Shown piece after piece: positions 1 through 9,007 of a DNA stretch of 64,000 nt. The notes below the pieces were generated by a model. It worked only from the letters and a program-made list of their open reading frames with translations, had not been told where the DNA came from and searched no databases. The first letter of the stretch is position 1; each line of letters opens with the position of its first letter. The stretch spans positions 62,001-126,000 of the forward strand of contig NZ_JANWVH010000001.1 of assembly GCF_025056915.1 (NCBI RefSeq), written 5' to 3'. Made by a program: the position numbers and the translations under genes. This DNA comes from Meiothermus sp. (GTDB lineage: Bacteria > Deinococcota > Deinococci > Deinococcales > Thermaceae).

Positions 1-1740
1 GGCATGAGCCCGGAGCGCATGGCCCGGCTCAAGCCACCCTACCCTTCGGATGCCCCTACTGTGCTCCAGGCCGAAGACTTCCAGCAGCCCCCGCCCCCCC
101 GGCCCGATGGGGAGTCGGCCCGCACGCTGCTGAGCCTGGCCCAGCACCTGCCCAGAGCACTTCACCTGCCCGCCGAGCCGATGGCCCGGGCCTCCAACAA
201 CTGGGTGATTGGGGGAGGCCGCACCGTGAGCGGCAAGCCCCTGCTGGCCAACGACCCCCACTTAGGCCTGGGCGCGCCCTCGGTCTGGTACCTGGTGCAC
301 ATGGAGGCCCCCGGCTACAAGGCCATCGGCAGCAGCTTTCCCGGGCTGCCTGCGGTGGTGATTGGCCGCAACGAGCGCATCGGATGGGGGGTGACCACGG
401 TGGGCGCCGATGTGCAGGATCTCTACATCATGGAAGAAGCTCCAGGCGGCTACCGCTACAAGGGCAGGGTGGAGCCCTGGCGCATCCGTACCGAGGTGAT
501 TAGGGTCAAGGGAGAACCTGACGTGACCCTGCGGGTGCGGGAGAGCCGCTATGGCCCGGTTATCAACGATGTGGTCAGCAACCCCGGGGCAAGGCCGCTC
601 TCGCTGCGCTGGACCAGCCTGGACGCCACCGACCGCACAATTGAGGCCTTCCTGGGCATCGCCCGCGCCCAGAACTGGGCACAGTTCAAGGCTGCCCTGG
701 CCCTCTACAATGCCCCCAGCCAGAACTTTGTCTATGCCGATGTGGACGGCAACATCGGCTATATGGCCCCGGCCCGCTTTCCCATTCGCAGGCCGGGCCA
801 TTCGGGCCTGATGCCCGTACCGGGCGATGGCAACTGGGACTGGCAGGGCTACCTGCCGCAAGACCAGTGGCCCCAGGTGTATAACCCCAAGGAAGGATTC
901 ATCGTCACCGCCAACAATAAGGTGACCCCGCCCAACTACCCCCACCCCATCTCCCTCGAGTGGGAGGAACCCTACCGGGCCGAGCGCATCCGGCAGCTGA
1001 TTCTTTCGAAGGAAAAGCTCTCGCCAGAGGACATGGTGGCCATGCAGCAAGACCTCACCAGCCTGCTTTTTCGGGAGTTCAAACCGGTGCTCGAGGCCCT
1101 CAACCCCCTCTCGGAGAACGCTCGAGGGTGGAAGGCCCGCCTGCTGGCCTGGGACGGGGTGATGCGGGCCGAGCAGACCGAGCCCACGGTTTTTCAGGCC
1201 TGGTACACCGAGCTTACCCGCCTGCCCAGCAAGGAGGTGGGCCAGGAGTTCTGGGAACAGCCCCGCTACCTGCTCGAGGCCATGCGCCAGGGCGACCCGG
1301 CCTGCCGCACCAGCGATACCCAGACCTGCCTGGACTTTGCGGCGCTGGCGCTGGATCGGGCCCTCGACCGCCTGGGCAACCCCCCGCGTTGGGGTGAAAT
1401 CCACCGGGCCACCTTTCCCCATGCCATTTTGACCAATGTCGCCCCCCTCAACCGCCTGGCCGACCGCGCGGTGCCCCACGGTGGCGACCGCTACACCCTG
1501 AACCGCGCCTCGTACGACCCCAGCAGCTTCAAGATGACCGTGGGCAGCAGCTACCGCCACATCCTGGATTTCGCCGACCTCGAGCGCTCCCTTTTCATTC
1601 ACCCCATGGGCCAGTCGGGGGCTTTGCTCTCCGGCGACTACGACAGCCTCCTAAAGAAGTGGGCCACAGGTCAGTACCTACCCATGCGGATGGGCGAGAC
1701 CCGCTTCAAAACCCGGCAGACCTTAGAGCCGCTGCGATAG
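1..1740 (+). CDS. Penicillin acylase family protein (N-terminal nucleophile hydrolase), 5' end outside window
   Basis: An amidohydrolase of the penicillin G acylase/quorum-quenching acylase family, normally exported and self-cleaved into alpha and beta chains. The reading frame is open to base 1, so the gene starts upstream; the signal peptide and most of the alpha chain (roughly 200 residues by family length) are missing. The motif ASNNWVIGG near visible residue 64 carries the Ser that becomes the beta-chain N-terminal nucleophile. QNFVYADVDGNIGY near residue 240 holds the conserved catalytic Asn, and the GQSG motif typical of the beta-chain C-terminus is present near the end. The natural substrate cannot be told; acyl-homoserine lactones or other amides are possible. 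No terminator is evident before the next gene about 100 bases on. Confidence 0.93.
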   Translation, partial: GMSPERMARLKPPYPSDAPTVLQAEDFQQPPPPRPDGESARTLLSLAQHLPRALHLPAEPMARASNNWVIGGGRTVSGKPLLANDPHLGLGAPSVWYLVHMEAPGYKAIGSSFPGLPAVVIGRNERIGWGVTTVGADVQDLYIMEEAPGGYRYKGRVEPWRIRTEVIRVKGEPDVTLRVRESRYGPVINDVVSNPGARPLSLRWTSLDATDRTIEAFLGIARAQNWAQFKAALALYNAPSQNFVYADVDGNIGYMAPARFPIRRPGHSGLMPVPGDGNWDWQGYLPQDQWPQVYNPKEGFIVTANNKVTPPNYPHPISLEWEEPYRAERIRQLILSKEKLSPEDMVAMQQDLTSLLFREFKPVLEALNPLSENARGWKARLLAWDGVMRAEQTEPTVFQAWYTELTRLPSKEVGQEFWEQPRYLLEAMRQGDPACRTSDTQTCLDFAALALDRALDRLGNPPRWGEIHRATFPHAILTNVAPLNRLADRAVPHGGDRYTLNRASYDPSSFKMTVGSSYRHILDFADLERSLFIHPMGQSGALLSGDYDSLLKKWATGQYLPMRMGETRFKTRQTLEPLR

Positions 1741-1841
1741 GGCTTTGCCCCGAGGTGGCGGGGGTGAACCAGGCCCCACCCCCGCGCTCACAATGCGTCT
1801 GACACTTTTGACTCAAACTTTCCTGGAGTGAGGTAGGAGCC

Positions 1842-2456
1842 ATGTGGGATGTTCTGTTCCAGACCCAACGCTTTTTTGAGGCCCTGGCCGAGCGCAAACC
1901 CGATCTGGCGGCTCCATTTTTCATTGTGATCGCCAGCACGACGGCCTCGTCGTTGGGGCAGGTTTTGCTGACACGCCTGTTGCCGAGTGGGGTGCCGGGG
2001 GGCTTGCCGGTGCAACTGGTCTTGGCGCTGGTAGGGGGAGTTATTTTTGGCATCCTTTTGTGGGGTCTTGGCGGCCTGCTGGTGCGCCTCCTGGCCGGGC
2101 CGGACAGCCGGGCCTGGGAAGTCTATGGCTGGGCCTGGGTACCGGCCTTGCTGGTGGGGCTGGTGCTGGTTCCGGTGGGAGCCCTGTTCCCTGTCACCGG
2201 AGACCTACCGCCCCTGCCGCCGACAACCGACCCGGATGCGCTGCGGGCCTGGCAGCGCGAGTACCAGCAGCTGGTGGGGGCCGCGCCCGCAACCCGGCTG
2301 CTGTACGGGCTGGGCCTGCTGGGCACCTTCTGGTCGTTCTGGATTATCTGGTCGGGGCTCAGGGTGCTCGCGCCCAGCCGGGCCCTTCAGGCCACCCTGG
2401 GGGTGGCGGGGGTTACGCTGGCCATTATGCTGTGGAGCATTCTGGCCCAGCCTTAG
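1842..2456 (+). CDS. Yip1-domain integral membrane protein
   Basis: A 204-residue protein with about five hydrophobic segments (near 25-42, 55-80, 92-115, 145-165 and 180-203), resembling the bacterial Yip1/YIF1 superfamily. The cytosolic N-terminus (FFEALAERKPDL) followed by the first helix is typical of such proteins. No enzymatic motif is seen and the function is unknown. The ATG has a good ribosome-binding site (AGGAG two bases upstream of the preceding C). It lies 51 bases upstream of a MacA-like adaptor gene on the same strand, so it may be transcribed with the export operon, though a role in export is only inference. Confidence 0.8.
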   Translation: MWDVLFQTQRFFEALAERKPDLAAPFFIVIASTTASSLGQVLLTRLLPSGVPGGLPVQLVLALVGGVIFGILLWGLGGLLVRLLAGPDSRAWEVYGWAWVPALLVGLVLVPVGALFPVTGDLPPLPPTTDPDALRAWQREYQQLVGAAPATRLLYGLGLLGTFWSFWIIWSGLRVLAPSRALQATLGVAGVTLAIMLWSILAQP

Positions 2457-2507
2457 GGGTGGCCGGGCTTGATGGGGCATCGTACGGACTCGCTGGAGGC
2501 ATGGCCG

Positions 2508-3716
2508 ATGAAACGCTGGGTGTGGATTCTTCTGGTGGCCCTCTCGCTGGGCCTGACCCTTTTTGGATTGCTGCGCCCCAGGGCCGAGCAGGGTTTGTCG
2601 GTCACGGTGGTGCGGGCCGAGCGGGGCGAGTTTGTGCGGGAGGTACGGGCAACCGGCACGGTGGAGGCGCGGGTTTATGCCCTCACCTTCCCCAGGCCGG
2701 GCCGGGTGGCCGAGGTGCGGGTGAAGGAGGGGCAGCGGGTGCAGGCTGGCCAGGTGCTGGCCGTGCTCGAGACCACGGGCGAACAGGCCCAGCTGCGCTC
2801 GGCCCAGGCCGCGCTCCAGGCCTTGCAGACCCGCGCCCAGGCTGCCGAGGCCGACTACCAGAGCAACCGCACCCGCTTGCACAACCAGCTCCTCGAGGTC
2901 AGGCGCAACCTTGACCTGGCCAGGGAACTGCTGCAAGCGGGCGGGGCGGCTCGAAGCGAGGTGGAGCGCCTGATGCGGCAGGAGGCCGACCTGCTGGCCC
3001 AGCTCGCCAGCCTGGGCCAGGCCCGGGCCAGCACCCAGCGCGACCTGGCGGCCCAGCTGCAAGCCCGCCGGGCGGAGGTGGCTGCGCTCGAGCGCACCAT
3101 CGCCCAGGCCAGCCTGCGGGCGCCCGTGGCGGGCACCGTCTCGAGCGTGGGCTATCTGGTGGGGGTCGAGAGCGCCGGGGCGGCCTCTTCGATTCGCCTG
3201 GTGGAAGCCGGGAGCCTGCGGGTCCAGGCCCGCCTGCCGGAGGCCGAGGTGTCCTGGGTGCGCCCCGGCCAGCCGGTTCGCCTCGAGCTCGACGCCGCGC
3301 CCGGCCAGCCCCTGCTGGGCAAGGTGGAACGCCTGGGGGTGCAGGCCGAGGTGGCCGGAACCGGGGGAAGTGCGGTGCTGCCGGTGTTCATTCGTTTTCT
3401 GGACGAGAAGGCCGAGGCGCTGGCCCGGCCCGGTCTGACCGTCACCGCCCGCATCACCACCCTGCGCCTCGCCAGCGCCCTCAAGGTGCCCCTCGAGGCC
3501 CTGGTGGAAGAAGGCGGCCAGGCCCAGGTCTGGCGGGTGGATGAAACCACCCGCACCGTGCGAAAGCAGCCTGTGAAGGTTCTGGCCCGCAACCTCACCC
3601 AGGCCGCGGTGGAGGGCCTGCCCGAGCCGAGCCTCCTGGTCTCGCTGCCGCCCGAGGCCCTCAGGGAAGGGGCCCGGGTCAGCTACCGCCCAGTAGCGCC
3701 GGAGGCCCGTCCATGA
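2508..3716 (+). CDS. Membrane fusion (periplasmic adaptor) protein, HlyD/MacA family
   Basis: The adaptor subunit of an ABC-type efflux pump, linking an inner-membrane transporter to the outer membrane. The protein has 402 residues from the chosen ATG, with an N-terminal membrane anchor (residues 2-22), a biotinyl-lipoyl half (GRVAEVRVKEGQRVQAGQVL), a long Ala/Arg/Gln/Glu-rich coiled coil (about 85-195), the second lipoyl half (LRAPVAGTVSSVGYLVG) and beta-barrel and membrane-proximal domains. The ORF track opens at a TTG at 2469, but ATG 2508 follows GGAGG by eight bases and puts the anchor at the N-terminus. Its last codons overlap the next gene by ATGA, so adaptor, ATPase and permease form one operon. 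Substrate unknown; MacAB relatives export macrolides, peptides or lipids. Confidence 0.93.
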   Translation: MKRWVWILLVALSLGLTLFGLLRPRAEQGLSVTVVRAERGEFVREVRATGTVEARVYALTFPRPGRVAEVRVKEGQRVQAGQVLAVLETTGEQAQLRSAQAALQALQTRAQAAEADYQSNRTRLHNQLLEVRRNLDLARELLQAGGAARSEVERLMRQEADLLAQLASLGQARASTQRDLAAQLQARRAEVAALERTIAQASLRAPVAGTVSSVGYLVGVESAGAASSIRLVEAGSLRVQARLPEAEVSWVRPGQPVRLELDAAPGQPLLGKVERLGVQAEVAGTGGSAVLPVFIRFLDEKAEALARPGLTVTARITTLRLASALKVPLEALVEEGGQAQVWRVDETTRTVRKQPVKVLARNLTQAAVEGLPEPSLLVSLPPEALREGARVSYRPVAPEARP

Positions 3717-4408
3717 CCCCGGTGGTGCAGATGGAGGGCGTGACCAAGGTCTACCGTTCGGGCTCGGGGAGCCGCACGGTGGAGGTGCACGCCCTGCGGG
3801 GCATTGACCTGAGCATCGAGGCTGGGGAGTACGTGGCGCTGATGGGGCCTTCGGGCTCGGGCAAGTCCACCCTGATGCACATCATTGGCCTGCTCGACTC
3901 GCCCACCGAGGGCCAGTACCGCCTGGGGGGCGAGCCGGTGCGGGGCCTGAGTGAGGCCGCGCTGGCCCGCATCCGCAACCGGCGGGTGGGCTTCGTGTTT
4001 CAGGCTTTTTTCCTGTTGCCGCGCCTCACCGCCTTGCACAACGTGGCCCTGCCCCTGGTCTACCGCGGGGTGCCGCCCGCCGAGCGGCTTAGGCGGGCCA
4101 AAGCAGCGCTCGAGGCGGTTGGCCTGGGCGACCGCCTCGACCACCTGCCCTCCGAGCTTTCGGGCGGGCAGAAGCAGCGGGTGGCCATCGCTCGAGCCCT
4201 GGTGCAGGAGCCCGACCTGCTCCTGGCCGACGAGCCAACCGGCAACCTAGACTCGAAATCGGCAGAGGAAATTCTGGAACTCTTCGATGTGCTGCACCGC
4301 CAGGGCAAGACCCTGGTGGTGGTCACGCACGAGCCCGAGGTGGGGGAGAGGGCCCAGCGCATCGTGCGCCTGCGCGACGGACGGCTGGCCGAGGGGGGTG
4401 GGGCATGA
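3713..4408 (+). CDS. ABC transporter ATP-binding protein, MacB/LolD type
   Basis: The ATPase of the tripartite exporter. Walker [10 protein letters not shown] is at residues 45-53, the Q-loop is in [14 protein letters not shown], the signature LSGGQKQR lies near 143-150, Walker [13 protein letters not shown] near 165, and the switch His is in VVVTHEP near 203. The 231-residue length and sequence fit the MacB/LolD/FtsE group that pairs with FtsX-type permeases. The start codon overlaps the stop of the adaptor gene (ATGA), and its own stop overlaps the permease start in the same way, indicating translational coupling. In E. coli MacB the ATPase and permease are fused; here they are separate polypeptides, as is common outside Proteobacteria. 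Confidence 0.96.
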   Translation: MTPVVQMEGVTKVYRSGSGSRTVEVHALRGIDLSIEAGEYVALMGPSGSGKSTLMHIIGLLDSPTEGQYRLGGEPVRGLSEAALARIRNRRVGFVFQAFFLLPRLTALHNVALPLVYRGVPPAERLRRAKAALEAVGLGDRLDHLPSELSGGQKQRVAIARALVQEPDLLLADEPTGNLDSKSAEEILELFDVLHRQGKTLVVVTHEPEVGERAQRIVRLRDGRLAEGGGA

Positions 4409-5658
4409 ACCCGGCTCGAGACCCTCCGCGGGCCGACGCAACGGCCATGAACCCGCTGGAGAACTTCCGCATGGCCTTCGAGTCGCTGTGGGGCAACAAG
4501 CTCCGCAGTTTTCTGGCCCTGCTGGGCATTGTGATTGGGGTGTTTGCGGTAACGGCCATGATCTCGCTGGGCCAGATGGCCAGCGCCGGCATCACCCAGG
4601 ACCTGGAAGCCATCGCGGGCCGCTCCATCTTTGTCCAGCCCAACTTCAACGAGGGCCAGGACTTCAGCACCGCCCCCATCCGCGAGGAAGACCTGCAAGC
4701 CCTGGAGGCCCTGCCGGTCACGGTGATTCCCCAGCTTTTCACCAGCATCCAGTACGAGAGCAAGCCCGGCCAGCGGCGCTCCATGCAGTTGCAAGGCACC
4801 CCAGGGGATCTGCCCCGGCTCGACCCCACCAACAAACTGGCCCGGGGGCGCTACTTCAGCGAAGCGGAAGCCCGCGGCGGCCTGGCGGTGGCGGTGCTCT
4901 CCGACCGGGCTGCCAAAGACCTGTTCCCAGGCCGCGAGGCGGTGGGGCAGGTGGCCCGCCTGTACTACCCCGGCGGGGCCCGCCTCGACCTCACGGTGGT
5001 GGGGGTGTTGGAGCCGCCCAGCGGCATTTTTGGTGGGTTTGGCTCGAGCGCAACGGTTTACGCGCCCATCCAGCTCATCTGGAACACCTCGCCCACCGCA
5101 CGCCGGGGCGAGTACGCCTTTGTGGTGCTACCCCTCAAGAAAGGTGCCGATGCCCGGCAGGTCACCCGCCAGGTGCAGCGCATCTTCGAGAGCCGCTACG
5201 GCCAGGGCCGCTACCAGGTGCAATCCACCGAGAGCTTCCAGGGTACGCTGCAATCGGTCACCCTGATTCTGCAAGCCCTGCTGGGGGCCATTGCGGGCCT
5301 GTCGCTTCTGGTGGGGGGCATTGGCATCATGAACATCATGCTGGTCTCGGTGACCGAGCGCACCCGCGAAATCGGCCTGCGGAAAGCCCTGGGGGCCACC
5401 TCCGGGCAGATTCGCCAGCAGTTTCTGATCGAGGCGGTGGTGCTCACCCTGGTGGGGGGGGTGCTGGGCGTGGCGCTGGCAGCGGGCCTGCTCCTGCTGA
5501 TTACGGCCACGGTGCCTTTTTTCAAGGTTTATATCCTGAGCCCCACAACAGTACTGCTGGCCCTGGCCGTGAGTGCGCTGGTGGGCTTGTTTTTCGGGGT
5601 CTGGCCGGCGGCCCGAGCAGCGGCCCTTGACCCAATCGAGGCGCTTCGCTACGAATGA
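4405..5658 (+). CDS. ABC transporter permease, MacB type (MacB_PCD + FtsX)
   Basis: The membrane subunit of the MacAB-like exporter, 417 residues. The first transmembrane helix (about 33-55, [16 protein letters not shown]) is followed by a large periplasmic MacB_PCD domain, then three C-terminal helices forming the FtsX domain ([58 protein letters not shown]). The classic [15 protein letters not shown] coupling motif is present and the C-terminus DPIEALRYE is typical of the family. The start at 4405 is preferred over the internal ATG at 4447 because a G-rich ribosome-binding site precedes it and it overlaps the ATPase stop as ATGA. Confidence 0.95.
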   Translation: MNPARDPPRADATAMNPLENFRMAFESLWGNKLRSFLALLGIVIGVFAVTAMISLGQMASAGITQDLEAIAGRSIFVQPNFNEGQDFSTAPIREEDLQALEALPVTVIPQLFTSIQYESKPGQRRSMQLQGTPGDLPRLDPTNKLARGRYFSEAEARGGLAVAVLSDRAAKDLFPGREAVGQVARLYYPGGARLDLTVVGVLEPPSGIFGGFGSSATVYAPIQLIWNTSPTARRGEYAFVVLPLKKGADARQVTRQVQRIFESRYGQGRYQVQSTESFQGTLQSVTLILQALLGAIAGLSLLVGGIGIMNIMLVSVTERTREIGLRKALGATSGQIRQQFLIEAVVLTLVGGVLGVALAAGLLLLITATVPFFKVYILSPTTVLLALAVSALVGLFFGVWPAARAAALDPIEALRYE

Positions 5659-5775
5659 AAAGCTGGCTGGAGTGCTGCGTCCGGCTCCGCTCAAGAACGA
5701 GAATGCGCCTGGGCCGGGGTACATCGAGTTTCCCGGCGGCGGTTCTGCGGGGCTTTCTGCAGGTCTGGTGGCCTA

Positions 5776-5970
5776 TCGCGCCCTTCACACACGTACCCGC
5801 CCACGAAAACTAAAAGGGACAAAGAGACGTGCCTCACCGAGGTGAGGCACGCTTGTCTGCGTTCTGTCTGGGCCGAGACGCATGTGTTCGAGTTTCCCGG
5901 TGGCCACTGTTCTATTCAGAACCAGGCTTTCTCGAACTCGAGTGGCTCATATTTTGGCAAGAGCGCTCTA
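5776..5970 (+). repeat. R1 element copy A (MITE-like, long variant)
   Basis: A member of a dispersed family. The left end reads CGCGCCCTTCACACACG, the conserved right half ends in TTTCTCGAACTCGAGTGGC and AAGAGCGCTCTA, and the ends are imperfect inverted repeats. It is longer than copies B-D because an extra segment containing a perfect 11-bp hairpin lies in the middle. A related block (ACGAGAATGCGCCTGGGCCGG) lies just outside at 5695, so this may be a composite of two copies. It fills the gap between convergent genes, and its last bases form the TAG stop of the following minus-strand gene. Confidence 0.7.
5828..5851. terminator. Perfect 11-bp hairpin, possible bidirectional terminator
   Basis: CGTGCCTCACC, a two-base loop, then GGTGAGGCACG. 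It lies in the gap between the convergent permease and outer-membrane protein genes, inside R1 copy A. The plus-strand tail is only moderately T-rich (CTTGTCTGCGTTCTGTCT), so intrinsic termination is possible but unproven. Confidence 0.4.
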
Positions 5971-6426
5971 GCGGAAGTAGAGGCGCGGCCCGAACTCAAT
6001 CCCGAGCACGAAATTGCTGCTCCCACCGGCAAACTGCAGGGCAGGTTGCAGCTCGAGGAAAAAGTTGAAGTCGCGGGTTACGGGAACCTCGAGTCCGACA
6101 TTGCCATTGATGCCAAAGAGGGTACCTCCCGACGAAACCAGGCCGAGGCCCCCACCGAAGTAGAAGTCGGGGCTGCCGCTCGAGCGCAGGAAGTAGATTA
6201 CGTCTGCCCCGATTCCAAAGGCGGTTCCCGTGCCGGTAAACAGGGAGAATCCGCCCCGCAGGGCCAGAGGGCCCAGGACATTTTCAGCACCCATGCGGGC
6301 CTGCACGCCCAGGCTAAACCCCGGAACCAGACTGATATTCCCCCCGGCCACCTCACCAAACAACCGGCCCTGGGCGAAGGCCCCGCTCAAGACAGCGACC
6401 AGCACCAACACAACGATTTTTCGCAT
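5968..6426 (-). CDS. Small outer-membrane beta-barrel-like exported protein
   Basis: A 152-residue protein with a cleavable signal peptide (MRKIVVLVLVAVLSGAFAQ, cleavage after AFA). The mature part is a run of alternating Gly/aromatic/hydrophobic strands (FGIGADVIYFL, FYFGGGLGLVS, LFGINGNVGLEVP) ending in Phe-Arg, a pattern seen in small barrel proteins. No family can be assigned with certainty. A strong ribosome-binding site (GGAGGTG) precedes the ATG. The stop codon TAG is formed by the end of R1 copy A. It is transcribed alone and converges with the exporter operon. Confidence 0.8.
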   Translation of the reverse strand: MRKIVVLVLVAVLSGAFAQGRLFGEVAGGNISLVPGFSLGVQARMGAENVLGPLALRGGFSLFTGTGTAFGIGADVIYFLRSSGSPDFYFGGGLGLVSSGGTLFGINGNVGLEVPVTRDFNFFLELQPALQFAGGSSNFVLGIEFGPRLYFR

Positions 6427-6444
6427 GCTTCACCTCCTCGAGGC

Positions 6445-6450
6445 AGTATA
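6445..6450 (-). promoter_or_regulatory. -10 box of the small barrel-protein gene
   Basis: TATACT on the minus strand, 18 bases upstream of the ATG and just before the GGAGG ribosome-binding site. No convincing -35 at the usual distance. Confidence 0.45.
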
Positions 6451-6703
6451 TCAGAGCCTTTTTGAAGGAGCCCTTTAATTTGGGTGAGTGTGGGCGCTTT
6501 TCTCGTGCCGCCGAACCCGGCTGACAGGCACTTACGCCCGGGCTTTTCCCACAACCGTTGAAACTCACCTTTTTTGAACCGGCACCTTTTACGACCGTCC
6601 TTTCAGGAGCGGCTGCTCAATGACAGGGAGTCAGAGAATCGAGCAGAAACAATGCTTGGGGGACAATCGCTTGGGGTAAACTTTGGGCATCAAAGGAGGC
6701 CAC

Positions 6704-7735
6704 ATGCAGCGTTGGTGGATTAGTTTTCTTTTCCTCTTGGGTTTTGTGCTGGGGCAGAATGCGACCCAGGCTCCCGCAGGCTGGCAGGAGATTCGTCCGG
6801 GAGGGGCTACGACCTGCTCCGATGGTTCCCCATGGCGTTTCTATGTTTCGAAGGGGGCTTCCGACAAGGTAATCGTCAACTTTCAGGGGGGCGGGGCCTG
6901 CTGGGATGCGGCAACCTGCAACCCCCAGGCACGTCTCTATGTCCCCCGTTTGCAGATTCAGGACTTGCAAGCCGGGCAGGGGGTGTTCAACCGCAACAAC
7001 CCCGAGAACCCCTTCCGCGACTGGACCCATGTGTTCGTGCCCTACTGCACCGCCGACCTGCACTGGGGCAACAACACCGTCCGCTATGGCGATCTGACCA
7101 TACAGCACAAAGGGGCAGTCAATGCCCGGCAGGCAGTGCTCTGGGTGTTCAACAACATTCCAAACCCACAAAACGTAATGGTCACGGGCTGTAGTGCGGG
7201 AGGGTATGGTTCCATTATGTGGGCGCCCTACTTTATGCGCCGCTATCCCAACGCCAGGGTGGTGCAGCTCGGGGACGCCGGTCTTGGCGTAGCCCCCGCG
7301 TCGTTTTTCCCGATTGCCTCGGCAGCCTGGGGCATCCAGGGGGCGCTGCCGGGCTGGATTGGGGGCCTCGAGCCCACCAAGCTGGGTTCCAACGACCTGT
7401 ACCAGGCCTTCGCCAAAGCCTACCCCAACCGCAGCTTTGCCCAGTACAGCACCGTGCTGGATGAGGTGCAGGTGTTCTTCTACAGCCTGATAGTGGGCCA
7501 GCCGCGCCCCACCCCCGAAATTGCCCAGCAGTGGGCACAGGGGGCTCTGGCCAACCTTGCGGCCATCAAGCAGGCCGCCCCCAACTTCTATAGCTACCTG
7601 GCCCCCGGCACCCAGCACTGCATCATCGGGCGGCCCGAGTTTTACAGCACCAAGGTAGGGGACGTAACCTTTGCCGATTGGGTGCGCAAGCTGGTCTTGG
7701 ACGGAAAACCTGGCGATGTGGCCCCACCCCGCTAG
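6704..7735 (+). CDS. Secreted pectinacetylesterase/Notum-family hydrolase
   Basis: A serine carboxyl-esterase-like alpha/beta hydrolase of the pectinacetylesterase (PAE/Notum) family. After a signal peptide (MQRWWISFLFLLGFVLGQ), the oxyanion-side motif NFQGGGACWD, the nucleophile motif GCSAGGYGS and a C-terminal GTQHCI segment carrying the likely catalytic His are all present; the acid is probably the Asp of LGDAGLG. From ATG 6704 the protein has 343 residues. This start is preferred over the upstream one in the ORF track because AAAGGAGG lies five bases before it and it begins at the signal peptide. Several Cys (ACWDAATC, CTADL) may form disulfides outside the cytoplasm. Family members deacetylate pectin or other O-acylated carbohydrates or lipidated proteins; the substrate here is unknown. 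Confidence 0.9.
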   Translation: MQRWWISFLFLLGFVLGQNATQAPAGWQEIRPGGATTCSDGSPWRFYVSKGASDKVIVNFQGGGACWDAATCNPQARLYVPRLQIQDLQAGQGVFNRNNPENPFRDWTHVFVPYCTADLHWGNNTVRYGDLTIQHKGAVNARQAVLWVFNNIPNPQNVMVTGCSAGGYGSIMWAPYFMRRYPNARVVQLGDAGLGVAPASFFPIASAAWGIQGALPGWIGGLEPTKLGSNDLYQAFAKAYPNRSFAQYSTVLDEVQVFFYSLIVGQPRPTPEIAQQWAQGALANLAAIKQAAPNFYSYLAPGTQHCIIGRPEFYSTKVGDVTFADWVRKLVLDGKPGDVAPPR

Positions 7736-7790
7736 ACCCTGGGCCTGAAGCAACAGAATCCAGGTTTTTTGGAGGAAGGGCCGTTGCTTG

Positions 7791-7894
7791 TCGCGCCCTT
7801 AACACACGTGCCCGTCTGGATCGGGGGCCACAGCTCTGGCCAGGACGAAGCTTTCTCGAAGTTGAATGGCGCATAACCTACGAAGAGCGCTCTA
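7791..7894 (+). repeat. R1 element copy B (MITE-like)
   Basis: Left end CGCGCCCTTAACACACGTG, right end GAAGAGCGCTCTA, about 104 bp. It is directly followed by copy C, the two sharing a CTCTATTG junction. It lies between convergent genes. Confidence 0.65.
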
Positions 7895-7995
7895 TTGTGC
7901 TGTTCACAGATGTGGCCGCCCAACCCCGCGGCCCCGGTTTTGTTCAGAACCAGGCTTTCTCGAACTCAGATGGCTAAGATGTGAAGAGCGCTCTA
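7895..7995 (+). repeat. R1 element copy C (MITE-like)
   Basis: Left end TTGTGCTGTTCACAGATGTGG, middle GTTTTGTTCAGAACCAGGC, right end GATGTGAAGAGCGCTCTAG. It is tandem to copy B. Its terminal CTA is the reverse complement of the TAG stop codon of the neighbouring minus-strand gene. Confidence 0.7.
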
Positions 7996-8937
7996 GGGTG
8001 ACTTCTCGCCCAATTCTTCCCAGCTCAGCCCGTCCCCAAGCGCTTCGGGGGCGGGCTTTTTTCTTGGGGCGAAGCTGGCAAACCAGTCGCGCAGGTTGGG
8101 CTCCAAACCGACCAGAAGTTTGTGCACGGTTTTTCTGGAAAGGGGCGCTGCGTGCAGCAGACCCTTGAGCAGTGCATCTCCGCTTTTCTCCACCTGCCGG
8201 GCGGCCTCGAGGGTGAACTGTCCCTGAAACCAGAGCTGGTCGGAAAGCCCCTTGGGCTTGCTTTCGTAACTGCCCAGGCTGGGCTCGCTGGGGGTCAGGT
8301 GGGCGAGTAGAACGCCCCACTGCCGGGTCTTTGGATACAGCTCGGGCAGGGCTTCGTAAAGCGCCAGCAGGTAGAGGTAGTTGGCCAGAAACTCGTCAAC
8401 CCAGCGAACGCGGGTGCGCAGTTTCCAGGCTACCGCCACCGCGTGGGCGTACTCGTGCCCCAGATTCAGGTCCAGAAAATCGCTGGGCTGGCCGGGGGGC
8501 TTTCCGGCTTTCTTGATGGCCGGAACCAGGGCCTCGCGCAGCCGCCAGATAAAGCGCTCGGGGTAGCGGGCCGGCAAAAACAAATAAAGCCCCTCCTTCA
8601 GGCTGGTGCGCTGAAAGGGAAAGCCGTAGGGGTGTTGGACACGGGCCTTCCAGTCGGCCTCGTTCAGCACCATTAGCTGCACGGGCGGCACCTCGGCATG
8701 GCGTGTGAGGGCCTGCCGCAAGGCCAGCAAGTAGGTCTGCATGGCCCTGGCCCGAAGCACCGAGCCCTCGGAGGCTTGCAGCGGGATGTGGGGATGGGGG
8801 AGGGCCTGCACAAACTGATTGTATGCAGCTCGACGAAAAGAAAGGTTCAGGTCGCACCTTGTGGGTTGCCGGTTGTTCGAGGGCCAGTGGCACAGGCCCC
8901 GAAGCGGTTGAACCGATGGCAAGGCAAACCGGGGCAC
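7993..8937 (-). CDS. HEYAH-motif protein, putative gluzincin-like metallopeptidase
   Basis: I do not recognise a named family. The central motif GHEYAH (residues 161-165 of the ORF as given) matches the zincin HExxH signature, and Glu182 in WVDEFLANYL, 17 residues after the second His, is placed as the third zinc ligand of gluzincins. No signal peptide or membrane helix is seen, so it may be a cytoplasmic peptidase or a minigluzincin-like protein. The C-terminal third is charged and Pro-rich. The start is uncertain: the GTG at 8937 lacks a ribosome-binding site and the first 30 or so residues look non-conserved, so the true start may be downstream. It lies 47 bases after the GNAT/acyl-CoA synthetase gene on the same strand and probably shares its transcript. 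The TAG stop comes from R1 copy C. Confidence 0.75.
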   Translation of the reverse strand: MPRFALPSVQPLRGLCHWPSNNRQPTRCDLNLSFRRAAYNQFVQALPHPHIPLQASEGSVLRARAMQTYLLALRQALTRHAEVPPVQLMVLNEADWKARVQHPYGFPFQRTSLKEGLYLFLPARYPERFIWRLREALVPAIKKAGKPPGQPSDFLDLNLGHEYAHAVAVAWKLRTRVRWVDEFLANYLYLLALYEALPELYPKTRQWGVLLAHLTPSEPSLGSYESKPKGLSDQLWFQGQFTLEAARQVEKSGDALLKGLLHAAPLSRKTVHKLLVGLEPNLRDWFASFAPRKKPAPEALGDGLSWEELGEKSP

Positions 8938-8983
8938 AGCGCCAGGGCCAGATGACCCAGGACATCAGGAGGCCCGATCACCC

Positions 8984-9007
8984 CTCAGGTTCGAGCCCGA
9001 ACCTGAG
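8984..9007. terminator. 10-bp perfect hairpin over the stop codon of the GNAT fusion gene
   Basis: CTCAGGTTCG-AGCC-CGAACCTGAG. It overlaps the TGA of the minus-strand gene. There is no U-run after it on either strand, so it may be an mRNA 3' structure rather than a terminator. Confidence 0.3.

Noticed and set aside
262-1602. 446-residue minus-strand ORF over the penicillin acylase gene
   Set aside because: Antisense shadow of a high-GC gene; low-complexity Gly/Val/His composition.
8984-9007. GGTTCGAG-type sequence as a tRNA T-arm
   Set aside because: It is the hairpin at the stop codon of the GNAT fusion; there is no acceptor stem or anticodon arm around it.
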